Notes: generated by a model from the sequence alone, not told the origin. 52,779 bases of DNA from CAYSRM01 sp964475205 (GCA_964475205.1 CAYYVQ010000014.1:1-52779); one strand, 5' to 3'. Shown: positions 8,550 through 18,101, numbered from the stretch's first letter. Numbers and translations: made by a program.

Positions 8550-9476
8550 TTATGATCCGTAGAATGAGCGTCCCGAAAATTCCGATGCTGCCCAGAATAA
8601 CGCCAGTATCGGCGTTACCAGCCAGCCTGCGGGACTGGCTGCGCAGACGCAAGCCTGCATTGGGATAAGGGTTCTGACCAGCTTTGCAACCGCAAACTGT
8701 GCCCTCGTTCTATCGCCTTTGGGTTTGTACTTTAGCAGAATGACAAGCGATAAAACAGCCCCTAAAGTTCCCGCACAGGCTACCGCGACAAGAACCCGGG
8801 GTTGCGCGCCGGGTATAAATACCAGGGCAAACATGGCCAGCGGAGTCAACGGCAGAAGGTACTGTCCTCTGCCAGGGGCAGCCCCGGTTTCAGACTCGGA
8901 GAAAAGAGTAAGGCCCGTGACGAACAACAGCCATGATCCCGCGGCAATAAGAGCAGGTGCGCTGGTTAATCCGGCTAAGCCCGCTGCCGCCGCACCGCTC
9001 AACAAACTGAGCGACCGGCAAAGTCCCATCAATATTGCAGCCGTTTTTGTGAAGCGTTTTTTCCAGCGATTGTAACAGAGAATGCAGATCAACAACAATG
9101 CCTGCAAACCAAACCAGGCGGGAGGAAACCTGAGGGCAATACCGGGAAGGAAAGGGGCAAAAAGCAAAACGTACCGGAAGGAGGCGGCTTTCTTTAAATG
9201 CACAGCGCCGGACGGCAGGGGCCGGCGCGGGCGCTCCCGGGAGTCCTTCCTGAAATCGATGACATCATTATCAATTAACCCGCCTGCATAAGCAAGAAGG
9301 GAGGCGCACGAAACTCCGACAGCAGCGCCCAGGGTTGGAACTCCGGGAGCAGTTGCCAGGATAAGCCCGGCCAGTGGATCGCCTGGAACGGAGAAAAGAT
9401 TCGGCAATCTGACAAGCTGCGCCCAGGGTTTCAGCCCCGCCAGTATGCCGGGTGAGTATACTTCTGTTTTTTTCAT
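8550..9476 (-). CDS. eboC: EboC-like UbiA-family prenyltransferase
   Basis: A 308-residue integral membrane protein with about eight hydrophobic helices. The first Asp-rich UbiA motif is present as DNDVIDFRKD at residues 69-78, followed by ERPRRPLPSG, the canonical context. The second Asp-rich motif is not obvious: CYNRWKKRFTKT occupies that place, as in several EboC proteins. UbiA enzymes transfer prenyl groups to aromatic or sugar acceptors inside the membrane; the acceptor here is unknown. An in-frame GTG at 9527 would add 17 basic residues, but ATG at 9476 (MKKTEVYSPG) is the better start. It sits between eboB and eboF. Confidence 0.87.
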   Translation of the reverse strand: MKKTEVYSPGILAGLKPWAQLVRLPNLFSVPGDPLAGLILATAPGVPTLGAAVGVSCASLLAYAGGLIDNDVIDFRKDSRERPRRPLPSGAVHLKKAASFRYVLLFAPFLPGIALRFPPAWFGLQALLLICILCYNRWKKRFTKTAAILMGLCRSLSLLSGAAAAGLAGLTSAPALIAAGSWLLFVTGLTLFSESETGAAPGRGQYLLPLTPLAMFALVFIPGAQPRVLVAVACAGTLGAVLSLVILLKYKPKGDRTRAQFAVAKLVRTLIPMQACVCAASPAGWLVTPILALFWAASEFSGRSFYGS

Positions 9477-9552
9477 TGTATTCTTGATGCCCGGTTTTCC
9501 GGGAGGGCGAAGCTTCCTTTGAGCCACTCTTCGGCTTTTTTCCAGTGCGCGT

Positions 9553-10392
9553 CTATGGTTGGCGTAGTTCTATGGGCACGGGTTCGAGGTCAAGCTCCGG
9601 CTGCCATTTCTCGCATTGGCTATAGAATGCATTCGGGTGTTCAAAGGCAAGTTTCTTAATTGTTTCCTCGGGATGACCGTCCGATCTCATCTGGTCCATA
9701 ACTTTCGGAAGACTGAGCGGATCTGATATTCCCCAGTCTGCCGACCCGCTGACAATGATTCTTTCCGGTCCGTGTCTCCGGACAATACTGCTTACTCTTG
9801 AGGCATCGAGTTTGGATATCGGATAAACCGTCAAGCCGCACCAGCAGTCCGTATGTTCAAGCACGGTTGCTATGGTATCCTCGGTATTATGGTCGAGATA
9901 GATTTTGTGTTGATCGCAACCGACCTCTTCTATGATTGGAATCATACGCTTGACGCACTCAACTTTATTGGTATGTGATATATGCACAATAACAAGCATA
10001 TCGCGTTCGGCTGCGATTTCCAGTTGGCGCCGGAAAGCTGACTCTTCTGCGTCTGTTATGTTATTAAAGCCGATTTCGCCCAGGGCTACGCAACGCGGAT
10101 GGTCCAGATAGTCGCCGATGCCGCCCAAAACTTCGTCCACCAGTTCTGTGTTTTCCGCTTCCTTGGGGTTATAGGAGATTGCCGCGTAATGGTCTACTCC
10201 GAATCGCCTCGCCCTCTGGTGTTCGAACTCCAGGATCAACTGGAAATAATCGAAAAACGAACCTGCGTAGCGCCTGTGGCTGCCGAGCCAGAAAGAAGGT
10301 TCAACGCAAGCTCGTATTCCAGCTTTGTGCATTGCCTGATAATCGTCGGTGGTTCTAGAATACATATGAATATGCGGTTCTATGTAGACCAT
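9553..10392 (-). CDS. eboB: EboB-like TatD-family metal-dependent hydrolase
   Basis: A 279-residue amidohydrolase-superfamily TIM barrel. The HxH pair (H7, H9 in EPHIHMYS), E106 in ALGEIGFN, H137 in VIVHISH, H168 in YLDHNTED and D219 in SGSADWG reproduce the TatD/amidohydrolase metal set. The protein matches EboB proteins in length and opening (MVYIEPHIHM). ATG at 10392 has GGGAG seven bases upstream, so the longer frame back to 10479 is not used. It is the first gene of the ebo operon, 30 bases downstream of the expected transcription start of a near-consensus promoter. Its substrate is unknown. Confidence 0.88.
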   Translation of the reverse strand: MVYIEPHIHMYSRTTDDYQAMHKAGIRACVEPSFWLGSHRRYAGSFFDYFQLILEFEHQRARRFGVDHYAAISYNPKEAENTELVDEVLGGIGDYLDHPRCVALGEIGFNNITDAEESAFRRQLEIAAERDMLVIVHISHTNKVECVKRMIPIIEEVGCDQHKIYLDHNTEDTIATVLEHTDCWCGLTVYPISKLDASRVSSIVRRHGPERIIVSGSADWGISDPLSLPKVMDQMRSDGHPEETIKKLAFEHPNAFYSQCEKWQPELDLEPVPIELRQP

Positions 10393-10428
10393 AATATTCT
10401 CCCTGGGCTTCCGTTGTTCTGTTTGATT

Positions 10429-10458
10429 AACATAGGTCAGGTTCAATACCTTTGTCAA
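10429..10458 (-). promoter_or_regulatory. Sigma-70-type promoter for the ebo operon
   Basis: On the minus strand a perfect TTGACA (10453-10458) is followed after 18 bases by TATGTT (10429-10434). The predicted start site near 10422 gives a 30-base leader with GGGAG before the eboB ATG at 10392. Spacing and position fit. It has not been tested experimentally. Confidence 0.65.
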
Positions 10459-10664
10459 TTGCGACCGTATCGTCGGCAATCCTCACTTTAAGCTCTGGTA
10501 GCGACCTTGTGTTGCTGAACCGAGGGTTTTTAAAAAGCATACCCTTTTCCCGGAAATCTTTGTTTTCCGCCGTGCAGGATGGAAATGAGTTCCATTCTAC
10601 TTATTAGAACGTATCACTGATTGATAAAATTTGAAATTTAAATAAAAATCTATTATGAGTGTGC

Positions 10665-10796
10665 ATGTCACTTCATCTCAACGACTTTGCCGGCCAGCCG
10701 ATTTTGACGCATGTTTATGCGCCTTCACCCGGCTATCTGCGCAAAGCCATTGATCTAAAGCAACATGCCCACTCTCATCACGAAGCTGATGAATAG
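10665..10796 (+). CDS. Possible small ORF of 43 codons, or gene remnant
   Basis: An ATG frame encodes a 43-residue peptide containing THVYAPSPGYLRKAIDLKQ and ending HAHSHHEADE. The composition looks protein-like, but there is no clear ribosome binding site, signal peptide or known domain. It lies in the 480-base gap between divergent eboB and the MFS gene. An 18-base string spanning its stop codon recurs at 43643-43660. It could be the end of a lost gene or chance. Confidence 0.25.
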   Translation: MSLHLNDFAGQPILTHVYAPSPGYLRKAIDLKQHAHSHHEADE

Positions 10797-10876
10797 ATCA
10801 GGTTGATATAGCATTGGATTCATGGTCAAATGATCGTTTTGCGATAAATACGAAGACAAGGGAAACAAGGAAAATA

Positions 10877-12058
10877 GTGCATTCCTGGAAAAAGACATTT
10901 GTGTCTGCTTTTATAGCGCAGATATTTTCAATAGTGGGTTTCGCTTTTGCGATGCCTTTTCTGCCCTTTTATATTGGTGAACTAGGGGTTGAGGACAAGA
11001 CAGAGCAAACTTTCCTTGCCGGGGTAGTGATGGCTGCAAGCGGATTGACGTTTTCCATTTTTGCCCCGATATGGGGAATACTGGCTGACAAGTACGGCCG
11101 CAAACCAATGGTAATCCGATCTATGTTTGCCGGTACCATAGTGCTTCTTCTGATGTCGGTTGTTCAGACGGTTCCCCAGCTTATCATTTGCCGCCTGCTC
11201 CAGGGCAGCCTGACCGGAACTATTGCCGCAAGTATTGCGCTGGTTGCTTCGGTCAGCCCGGATCGGCGAAGTGGTTTTACTCTGGGTATGATGCAGACGG
11301 CGGTTTACCTGGGAGTTTCGCTGGGGCCGCTTCTGGGCGGGGCTGTTGCCGACACCCTTGGATACAGGGCGGCCTTTCGCGTGGGTGCGCTTGTGATCTT
11401 CATGGGCGGAGCACTTGTATTGATGGGGACCAGAGAAGAGTTCTCTTCGCCTGATACCGAAACGCTCGGAAAAACCTCTTTCGCCAATATCCTGAAGAGT
11501 CCGGGCTTTATCGTTCCGGTTCTTGTGCTCTTTTCAATCCGTCTTAGCATCACCATCGCAAACCCCTCTTTCCCGCTGATAGTTGAGAATATAGTCGGCG
11601 CAAAGAAGCAATTGAACACAATTACGGGATCTATAGTTGCAATCGCAGCCGTTGCAGGAGCTTTTTCGTCGGCGCTGCTTGGTCATTTCGGAGATACATG
11701 GGGGCACAAGAGAACACTGATAGGCTGTAGTCTCGGCGCGGCAACGGCGGCATATGCTCATGCTCCGGCAGTAACCATATCGCAGATGTTTGTGGCGAGG
11801 GCTTTTTTCGGTCTGGCGATCGGGGGGATGATTCCTGCGGCAAATTCAATGATCAAGAAATCGATCCACCACGCCGGAATCGGAAAAGCTTACGGGTTAG
11901 CCACGTCTATAAGCATGCTTGGAATAGCTATCGGCCCGGTTTTCGGGGGCACGATAGGATCTGCTATTGGTCTTCGGGCGCCATTTATTGTTACCGCAAT
12001 AGCTCAGGTTGGTGTTTGCTTGCTGGTAATTTCTCTGGTAAAGAACAGGACAACATAA
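10877..12058 (+). CDS. MFS drug-efflux-type transporter
   Basis: A roughly 393-residue major facilitator superfamily protein of the 12-helix multidrug/TetA-like group. It has the loop motif GILADKYGRKPM between helices 2 and 3, a helix-4 RLLQGSLTG motif, and a helix-5 segment of antiporter type (MMQTAVYLGVSLGPLLGG). GTG at 10877 (VHSWKKTF) has AAGGA five bases upstream and is the best start; a TTG at 10814 would add 21 polar residues. It is divergent from the ebo operon and 61 bases upstream of the RND outer-membrane gene, so it may be cotranscribed with the efflux system. The substrate is unknown; export of the ebo product is only a positional hypothesis. Confidence 0.85.
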   Translation: MHSWKKTFVSAFIAQIFSIVGFAFAMPFLPFYIGELGVEDKTEQTFLAGVVMAASGLTFSIFAPIWGILADKYGRKPMVIRSMFAGTIVLLLMSVVQTVPQLIICRLLQGSLTGTIAASIALVASVSPDRRSGFTLGMMQTAVYLGVSLGPLLGGAVADTLGYRAAFRVGALVIFMGGALVLMGTREEFSSPDTETLGKTSFANILKSPGFIVPVLVLFSIRLSITIANPSFPLIVENIVGAKKQLNTITGSIVAIAAVAGAFSSALLGHFGDTWGHKRTLIGCSLGAATAAYAHAPAVTISQMFVARAFFGLAIGGMIPAANSMIKKSIHHAGIGKAYGLATSISMLGIAIGPVFGGTIGSAIGLRAPFIVTAIAQVGVCLLVISLVKNRTT

Positions 12059-12119
12059 GGCGTGTAACAGCCTGCGGGAAAATCCCACGAGCGCCGGAAG
12101 GGAAGCTGGAATCCAGACA

Positions 12120-13547
12120 ATGGAAAAGATCAAAAATTATCTCGCGTTGCTAACGGCATTTTCGGCAGGAATAATGGCGTGTTCCTGTGCACATGTCGGG
12201 CCGCCTGTTCCTGACAGGGGCATTGAGATGCCAGAGGCTTACAGCGAATCCGGCAGCGCGCCGTTGTCGGCAGAATGGTGGAGGGTTTTCAACGACAAGG
12301 CTCTTAATAAGTACATGAAAGAGGCAATTCCGCTTAACCTGACGCTTCAACAGGCCGCAGCAAGGCTTGAGAAAGCCGAGGCTGCAGCCCGCAAAGCTGG
12401 CGCGGCCCGGTGGCCGTCGGTTGATTTGTCGGCTAAGGTTTCCAGAACTGAGACACATACGGAAGCGGAACAACCGGTGATGAGTCCCACGACAGAGGAA
12501 CGTTATCAGCTTGGCCCGGCGGCATCCTACGAGATTGATCTATGGGGCCGGGTGGCCGCTTTGGACAGGGCGGCAATGCGCGATTATGAAGCTGCAAGCA
12601 ACGATACGTTAACCGCCTGTCTCAGTGTTTCTGCGCAAATAGTCACGGCATGGCACAAGTGGCAGGGCCTGCAGGAGAGGCTTGATCTTCTCGACCGGCA
12701 GACGAAAACCAGCAGCAATAATCTTGAACTTGTCCGGTTAAGGTACAGGCAGGGCGTAAGCTCAGCGCTGGACGTATGGAATCAGAAAGAACAAATGGCA
12801 GCTCTGTTGACTTTGCGTCCTTCCCTTGAGGCGCAGATTTTTTTGCAGGCAAACCGGCTGGCAGCCCTGGCCGGCCGCACCCCTGATAGCCGGCCGCGGA
12901 ATTATGCCGGGCTTGCCGAACCCCCGCCGCTGCCTGCAGGCGGGGCGCCTGCCGACCTTTTGAACAACCGTCCGGATGTCAGAACGGCTATGGCGCGGGT
13001 TCGAGCCGCCGACGAGAGGGTAGCCGCAGCTATAGCCAATCGTTTGCCGTCATTGAGAATTACGGGCGAAGCCAGGTATACTTCCAGTTCGGCAAGCGCG
13101 CTTCTTGACAACTGGATCTGGAATGTGGCCGGCTCGATGCTCATGCCTGTCTTTGATGCTGGCGGGCGCAGGGCGGAAGTTGCCCGGGCCAGAGCTGAAC
13201 GGACGGAGTGGTATACTGGTTTCCAGCAAACGCTTCTGAATGCTTTGCGCGAAGTCGAAGACGCCTTGGCGCGAAACGCGGCAGCGGCTGAAAGTGTCGC
13301 GCGTCAAGAGGATCGGGTAAGGGCAGCGAAGGCTGTCTACGAACAAACTGAGCGCCGGTACCGAAACGGGACGATTGAATACCTCAACGTTGTCCGGGCG
13401 CTTGAGCGTTATCAATCCGCGCGCAGAGACCTGATAGGCGCGAGAGAGGAGACACTTCTTGTCCGGGTTGAGTTATACCGGGCGCTTGGCGGCGGAAACT
13501 TGAACACAATCCTGGAGAGGGTAAGAGATGAATCAAAACAACAATGA
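12120..13547 (+). CDS. RND efflux outer-membrane factor lipoprotein (NodT/OprM family)
   Basis: A 475-residue TolC-like outer membrane factor. A lipoprotein signal ends at the lipobox GIMAC, so the mature protein begins at a lipidated Cys. Two repeated coiled-coil/barrel halves follow. Family hallmarks are visible: AEWWRVFNDKALN, YEIDLWGRVAALDRA, LLNNRPDVRTAMARVRAADERV and RYRNGTIEYLNVVRA. It forms the channel through which the adaptor and RND pump expel substrates. Its end overlaps the adaptor start by 20 bases. Confidence 0.93.
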   Translation: MEKIKNYLALLTAFSAGIMACSCAHVGPPVPDRGIEMPEAYSESGSAPLSAEWWRVFNDKALNKYMKEAIPLNLTLQQAAARLEKAEAAARKAGAARWPSVDLSAKVSRTETHTEAEQPVMSPTTEERYQLGPAASYEIDLWGRVAALDRAAMRDYEAASNDTLTACLSVSAQIVTAWHKWQGLQERLDLLDRQTKTSSNNLELVRLRYRQGVSSALDVWNQKEQMAALLTLRPSLEAQIFLQANRLAALAGRTPDSRPRNYAGLAEPPPLPAGGAPADLLNNRPDVRTAMARVRAADERVAAAIANRLPSLRITGEARYTSSSASALLDNWIWNVAGSMLMPVFDAGGRRAEVARARAERTEWYTGFQQTLLNALREVEDALARNAAAAESVARQEDRVRAAKAVYEQTERRYRNGTIEYLNVVRALERYQSARRDLIGAREETLLVRVELYRALGGGNLNTILERVRDESKQQ

Positions 13548-14775
13548 GAAGCAGTCAGATTTTTCCAGGCTCAAGAAAGCGCTGCTTACAGGCGGAGTGT
13601 TGGCGGTCGGGCTGCTGATAACGGTTATGCTGGTTCGCAGCGGTCCCGAGCCGAAGAAAGGGAAGAGGCGCGAACTTGCAATAGGGGTTAAAACCGAGCT
13701 GGTTTATGCAACGAACACACAGGCGCTGGTCGAAGGCATGGGCACTGTGATTCCTTCTCGCGTCATTACGCTCTTGCCGGAAGTTACTGGAAAAATAGTG
13801 TGGAAAAATCCCAACCTTGAGCCGGGCGCGCTACTGAAGAAGGGAGCGACGGCCGCGCGGATTGACAGGAGGGATTATATTGACGCCCTTGCAGACAAAA
13901 GAGCAAGCCTTGCCGAAGCCAGGCTTGCCATTGCTATAGAAAAATCGCGTAAGACCATTGCTGAAGAAGAATGGCAACTGCTCGGAGAGGAACGGTTGCC
14001 CCGGCAGACCAATGCTATGGATCTTGTGCTTCGTGAACCGCATCTTGATTCAGCGGCGAAAAGAGTTGAAGCCGCTGAACATGCGGTAAAACAAGCCTCA
14101 AGGCAGGTGGATCGGACCACCCTGAGTATTCCGTTCAATGCGGTGGTAAGGGAAGAATCGGTTGATATTGGACAACTGGTGGGACCGCAGACGCCTGTTG
14201 CCACTCTCGTTGGCTCCGACATTTACTGGGCAAAGATTTCCCTGCCTGCTAAGGATTTGAAATGGTTTGAGCTTCCCTCTGATGAAGGCGGTCCCGGCGC
14301 ATGGGTTGACATAGTTCATGATCTTGGCGACGGATCGGTTTTAAGGCGCCGGGGAAGGGTGATTCGTATTTTCCCGGGTCTGGACAGGAACGGGCACATG
14401 GCCCAGGCGCTGGTCCGGATACCGGAACCACGCGGCCGGGAGGATGATGTGCCCTTACTGCTGGGCGCATACGTGAGCGCTGCGGTGGAAGGCCGGAAAA
14501 TATCGGGAGTATTTCTTTTGCCCGAACGGCGTGTGCACGAAGGAGACAGGGTCTGGGTGGTAGATTCAGAAGGCCGCCTGGACATCCGGAAAGTCAACAT
14601 AATCCGGTATCAGCAAGGGAAAGTTATAATCGACAAAGGCCTGGAAAACGGCGACAGGGTGGTTGTTTCGCGCATACCCACACCAATCCATGGCATGAAA
14701 CTCAAGACAGGAAAACAGGCTGAACCCCGGGCTGGAATGAGCCGGAAAGAAAAGTTGAGCAAGTCCAGACAATGA
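13528..14775 (+). CDS. RND efflux periplasmic adaptor subunit (HlyD/MFP family)
   Basis: A 415-residue membrane fusion protein. One N-terminal transmembrane anchor (about residues 18-38) is followed by a split lipoyl domain (TGKIVWKNPNLEPGALLKKG and SIPFNAVVREESVDIGQLV), a coiled-coil hairpin between them, a beta-barrel, and a membrane-proximal domain ending in a basic tail. It bridges the inner-membrane pump to the outer-membrane factor. It overlaps the upstream gene by 20 bases and the downstream pump gene by four (ATGA), so the three are translationally coupled. Confidence 0.92.
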   Translation: MNQNNNEKQSDFSRLKKALLTGGVLAVGLLITVMLVRSGPEPKKGKRRELAIGVKTELVYATNTQALVEGMGTVIPSRVITLLPEVTGKIVWKNPNLEPGALLKKGATAARIDRRDYIDALADKRASLAEARLAIAIEKSRKTIAEEEWQLLGEERLPRQTNAMDLVLREPHLDSAAKRVEAAEHAVKQASRQVDRTTLSIPFNAVVREESVDIGQLVGPQTPVATLVGSDIYWAKISLPAKDLKWFELPSDEGGPGAWVDIVHDLGDGSVLRRRGRVIRIFPGLDRNGHMAQALVRIPEPRGREDDVPLLLGAYVSAAVEGRKISGVFLLPERRVHEGDRVWVVDSEGRLDIRKVNIIRYQQGKVIIDKGLENGDRVVVSRIPTPIHGMKLKTGKQAEPRAGMSRKEKLSKSRQ

Positions 14776-17700
14776 ATGATATTCATGACAGTAAGGGGCC
14801 CATCGCGTGGATGGCCAGGAATCATGTTGCGGCCAACCTGCTGATGCTTGTGCTCCTGGCCGGCGGTTTCTTTGCCTTGCCCAACATCAAGCAGGAGGTT
14901 TTTCCTTCCTTCGATCTTGATACGGTTACAGTCAGCGTTCCGTATCCAGGCGCCACTCCTGAAGAGGTTGAACAGGGTATTGTGCTTGCCATTGAAGATG
15001 CTATTCGCGGAGTTGACGGCGTGGATGAAATCAGCTCAGTCTCGCAGGAGGGGATTGGCTCTGTCACTGCAGAGCTCCGGCATGGAGCAGACGGGAACCG
15101 GGTATTCCAGGATATAAAAAACGAAATCGACCGGATCATCACTTTTCCCGAAGAGTCCGAGGAACCCGTAGTCAGTCTGAACGTTGTGAATCCGCCCGTA
15201 TTATCGCTGATCATCTACGGAGACGTGGGAGAGTACACGCTTAAGAAAATTGCCCAGACTGCAAGGAACGAACTCACCAGGGACAGGCGGGTTACGCTTG
15301 CGGAGGTTTCAGGCGCTCGCCCTCTGGAAATAAGCTTTGAGATTCCGCTCGGGGTTCTTCGGAAATATGACCTCAGTCTGGAACAGGTTGCCGGCGAGAT
15401 CCGCGCCGCAACCATTGAGCTTGGGGGCGGTGCGCTCAGGACCGAGGCCGGGGAGATACTTTTGCGCACCGACGAGCGTCGAGACCGGGGCCGGGAGTAC
15501 AGAAACATTGAGATCATAAGCAATCCTGACGGCTCAAGGGTAACATTGGGGCGAATAGCCGCAATAGAAGACGGGTTCGAGGAAGTTAAACGTGTAACCC
15601 GTTATAACGGGGAGCGGGCTGTTCAGCTCACGGTTTACCGGGTTGGCGACGAGGATCCGGTAAGTGTTTCAAAGGCCGTTCATGAATTTATGGCGGGTCT
15701 GGAAGAACGGTTGCCGCCGACCGTGAGTCTTGACGTCGTCAACGACCGGTCTGATGTTTACTGGGACCGGGTTATGCTTCTTGTGAAAAACGCATTGCTG
15801 GGGCTGGTCCTGGTAATGGCAGTTCTCGGTCTTTTCCTTGAAGTGCGGCTGGCCTTCTGGGTAATGCTCGGTATACCGATTTCTTTTATGGGCGCGTTGC
15901 TTTTGCTTCCGCTATTCGGCGTTACCATCAATATGATATCCCTGTTCGCTTTCATTATTACCGTGGGTATAGTTGTGGATGACGCCATTATAGTGGGCGA
16001 GAGCATTTACTACGAACGCCAGCAGGGATTGCAATTCCTTCCTGCGGCAATCAGGGGCGCCAGGCTCATGGCAGCCCCGGTTACTTTTGCAATCCTGACG
16101 AATATTCTCGCCTTTGTTCCCATGCTGTTTGTTCCCGGGACGATGGGTCAGATCTGGCGGAACATACCAGTTGTAATTATCCTGGTCTTTGCAATATCGC
16201 TGGTGGAGGCGCTGTTCATTCTCCCGTGTCATCTTGCAAAGCAACAGCGCGCGAAAAAGGGCCGGATATGGAATATGCTTGAAATCCCGAACAGGATGAT
16301 AGCGGCCGGACTCGACCGTTTCACCGAGAAACGGTATGAGCCTTTTGTCAGGTGGACCTTGAAAAACCGGTACTTGACCTTTGCCTGCGCTGTGGCATTG
16401 CTTATGATCAGTATCGGCTGGGTGGCCGGCGGACATGTGAATTTTATTTTTTTCCCCAAGGTGGAAAGCGACCAGGTCGCTGCTACAGCCGTTCTTCCGT
16501 TTGGGGCTCCCTTTGAAGAAACAAAGGAAGTCGAAGCCCGGCTTAGAAAATCGGCCCTGGAGGTGGCGCAGGAGCAGGGCGGCGAGGGCATACTTCAGGG
16601 AATCTACTCCACCATTGGCGCGCTTCCCCGCGGGCGCGGTCCCGGAAGGAGGGGAGCAATGACCGGCGAGCATCTCACTGGAATCCAGGTAAATCTTGTT
16701 CCTTTAAAGAACAGAGACATTACAGCGAGCGAGTTTGTAACGCTCTGGCGCCGGAAGACCGGCGAGATATACGGGCTGGAATCCCTGTCATTCAAGTTCA
16801 ATATAGGTCCGGGCGCGGACAGGCCCATCAATGTCGAAGTATCTCACGAGGACAGGCAGACCCTGGAGCTTGCTGCCGGGCGGGTCGCCGAAGCCCTTGG
16901 CAGGTACAAAGGAGTTATGGAGATTGATGACGGTATAGAGCTTGGCAAACCTGAATATGAGATAACGCTCAAGCCAGAGGCCAGGGCCGCCGGGATCACT
17001 GCGGCTTCGCTTGCCAGGCAGGTGCGATCCGCTTATTTTGGAGCCGAAGCCAAGAGGCAGCAAAGGGGTGAAGACGAAGTAACGCTGTACGTTCGGCTGC
17101 CCGCACCGGAAAGGGAACATGTGAGCGACATGCTCGATTTTGTTGTGCATGCGCCAAACGGAGCTGAGTTTGCGCTTACTGAAGCTGCGCGCTTGAAACT
17201 GGGTAGATCCTATGAAGAAATCCGGCGTGTTGACGCCAGGCGTGTACTCAACGTGACCGCAGACGTAGACACTGGTGTGGCCACTGCCAATGATATAGTT
17301 GCCGGTTTGATGGAAAAGGAAATACCGGACATCATGAGCGAGATGCCCGGGCTCCATGTTACGTTCAAGGGCGAACAGGAGACCCAGAGGGAATCAATCG
17401 GAGGGCTGGTGCAGGGGTTCGGATTTATTCTGCTTGGTCTCTATGCCCTTCTTGCGATTCCATTCAGGAGCTATGCTCAGCCGCTGATAATCATGATAGC
17501 GATACCTTTTGGCTTTATAGGCGCGCTGGCGGGGCACCTTTTGATGGGCTACGAAATGAGTTTCGTAAGCATGCTCGGTGTAGTCGCTCTTGCGGGAGTT
17601 GTTATTAATGACAACATACTTCTTGTTAAGACAGCCAACGATTATCGCTCCGATGGCGCTTCTGCTTTTGATGCCATAACCGCGGCTCCATGCAGGCGCT

Positions 17701-17948
17701 TGAGGCCCGTGCTGCTTACTTCGCTGACAACCTTTCTGGGTTTAAGCCCAATGATGCTTGAAACTTCCATCCAGGCGCGTTTTCTTATCCCCATGGCTCT
17801 TTCCCTCGGGTTCGGAATACTTTTTTCGACGCTTATCACCCTGGTGCTGGTCCCCTCGCTTTACATGCTGATTTTTGACACAAAAAAAGGTGTCGCAAAG
17901 ATTCGGTCTGTAACGCGACTTCTTTCTGAAAAAAAGAATAATCAGTAA
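14772..17948 (+). CDS. RND multidrug efflux pump, inner-membrane subunit (AcrB/HAE1 family)
   Basis: A 1058-residue proton-driven pump of normal family length. Twelve transmembrane helices and two large periplasmic loops can be recognised. The proton-relay acidic pair is present in helix 4 (VGIVVDDAIIVGESI), and helix 10 carries GVVINDNILLVK in place of the AcrB Lys-containing motif, as in several divergent HAE clades. With the adaptor and outer-membrane factor it forms a complete tripartite system. The clade is closer to uncharacterised pumps than to AcrB, so the substrate range is open. Confidence 0.94.
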   Translation: MNDIHDSKGPIAWMARNHVAANLLMLVLLAGGFFALPNIKQEVFPSFDLDTVTVSVPYPGATPEEVEQGIVLAIEDAIRGVDGVDEISSVSQEGIGSVTAELRHGADGNRVFQDIKNEIDRIITFPEESEEPVVSLNVVNPPVLSLIIYGDVGEYTLKKIAQTARNELTRDRRVTLAEVSGARPLEISFEIPLGVLRKYDLSLEQVAGEIRAATIELGGGALRTEAGEILLRTDERRDRGREYRNIEIISNPDGSRVTLGRIAAIEDGFEEVKRVTRYNGERAVQLTVYRVGDEDPVSVSKAVHEFMAGLEERLPPTVSLDVVNDRSDVYWDRVMLLVKNALLGLVLVMAVLGLFLEVRLAFWVMLGIPISFMGALLLLPLFGVTINMISLFAFIITVGIVVDDAIIVGESIYYERQQGLQFLPAAIRGARLMAAPVTFAILTNILAFVPMLFVPGTMGQIWRNIPVVIILVFAISLVEALFILPCHLAKQQRAKKGRIWNMLEIPNRMIAAGLDRFTEKRYEPFVRWTLKNRYLTFACAVALLMISIGWVAGGHVNFIFFPKVESDQVAATAVLPFGAPFEETKEVEARLRKSALEVAQEQGGEGILQGIYSTIGALPRGRGPGRRGAMTGEHLTGIQVNLVPLKNRDITASEFVTLWRRKTGEIYGLESLSFKFNIGPGADRPINVEVSHEDRQTLELAAGRVAEALGRYKGVMEIDDGIELGKPEYEITLKPEARAAGITAASLARQVRSAYFGAEAKRQQRGEDEVTLYVRLPAPEREHVSDMLDFVVHAPNGAEFALTEAARLKLGRSYEEIRRVDARRVLNVTADVDTGVATANDIVAGLMEKEIPDIMSEMPGLHVTFKGEQETQRESIGGLVQGFGFILLGLYALLAIPFRSYAQPLIIMIAIPFGFIGALAGHLLMGYEMSFVSMLGVVALAGVVINDNILLVKTANDYRSDGASAFDAITAAPCRRLRPVLLTSLTTFLGLSPMMLETSIQARFLIPMALSLGFGILFSTLITLVLVPSLYMLIFDTKKGVAKIRSVTRLLSEKKNNQ

Positions 17949-18101
17949 AAGAGAGCTTGTGCATGGCGGCGCACAAGAATAGGATTGCTGTGAAACAGGC
18001 GGAAGGGATATTAGCCTGGTTCCGAACAAAAATTAAGAGAAGAACCTTGCTGCCTGAGAGTTGCCGGGTGAAGCCAGGTCTTTCTTTTATAGGAGTTTGA
18101 C

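Noticed and set aside
18034..18085. Glycine-riboswitch-like string on the minus strand (CTCTCAGGCA with nearby AAGG)
   Set aside because: The string resembles the conserved core, but the orientation points into the RND gene antisense, the first GGAGAG-type half is not clear, and no minus-strand gene follows.
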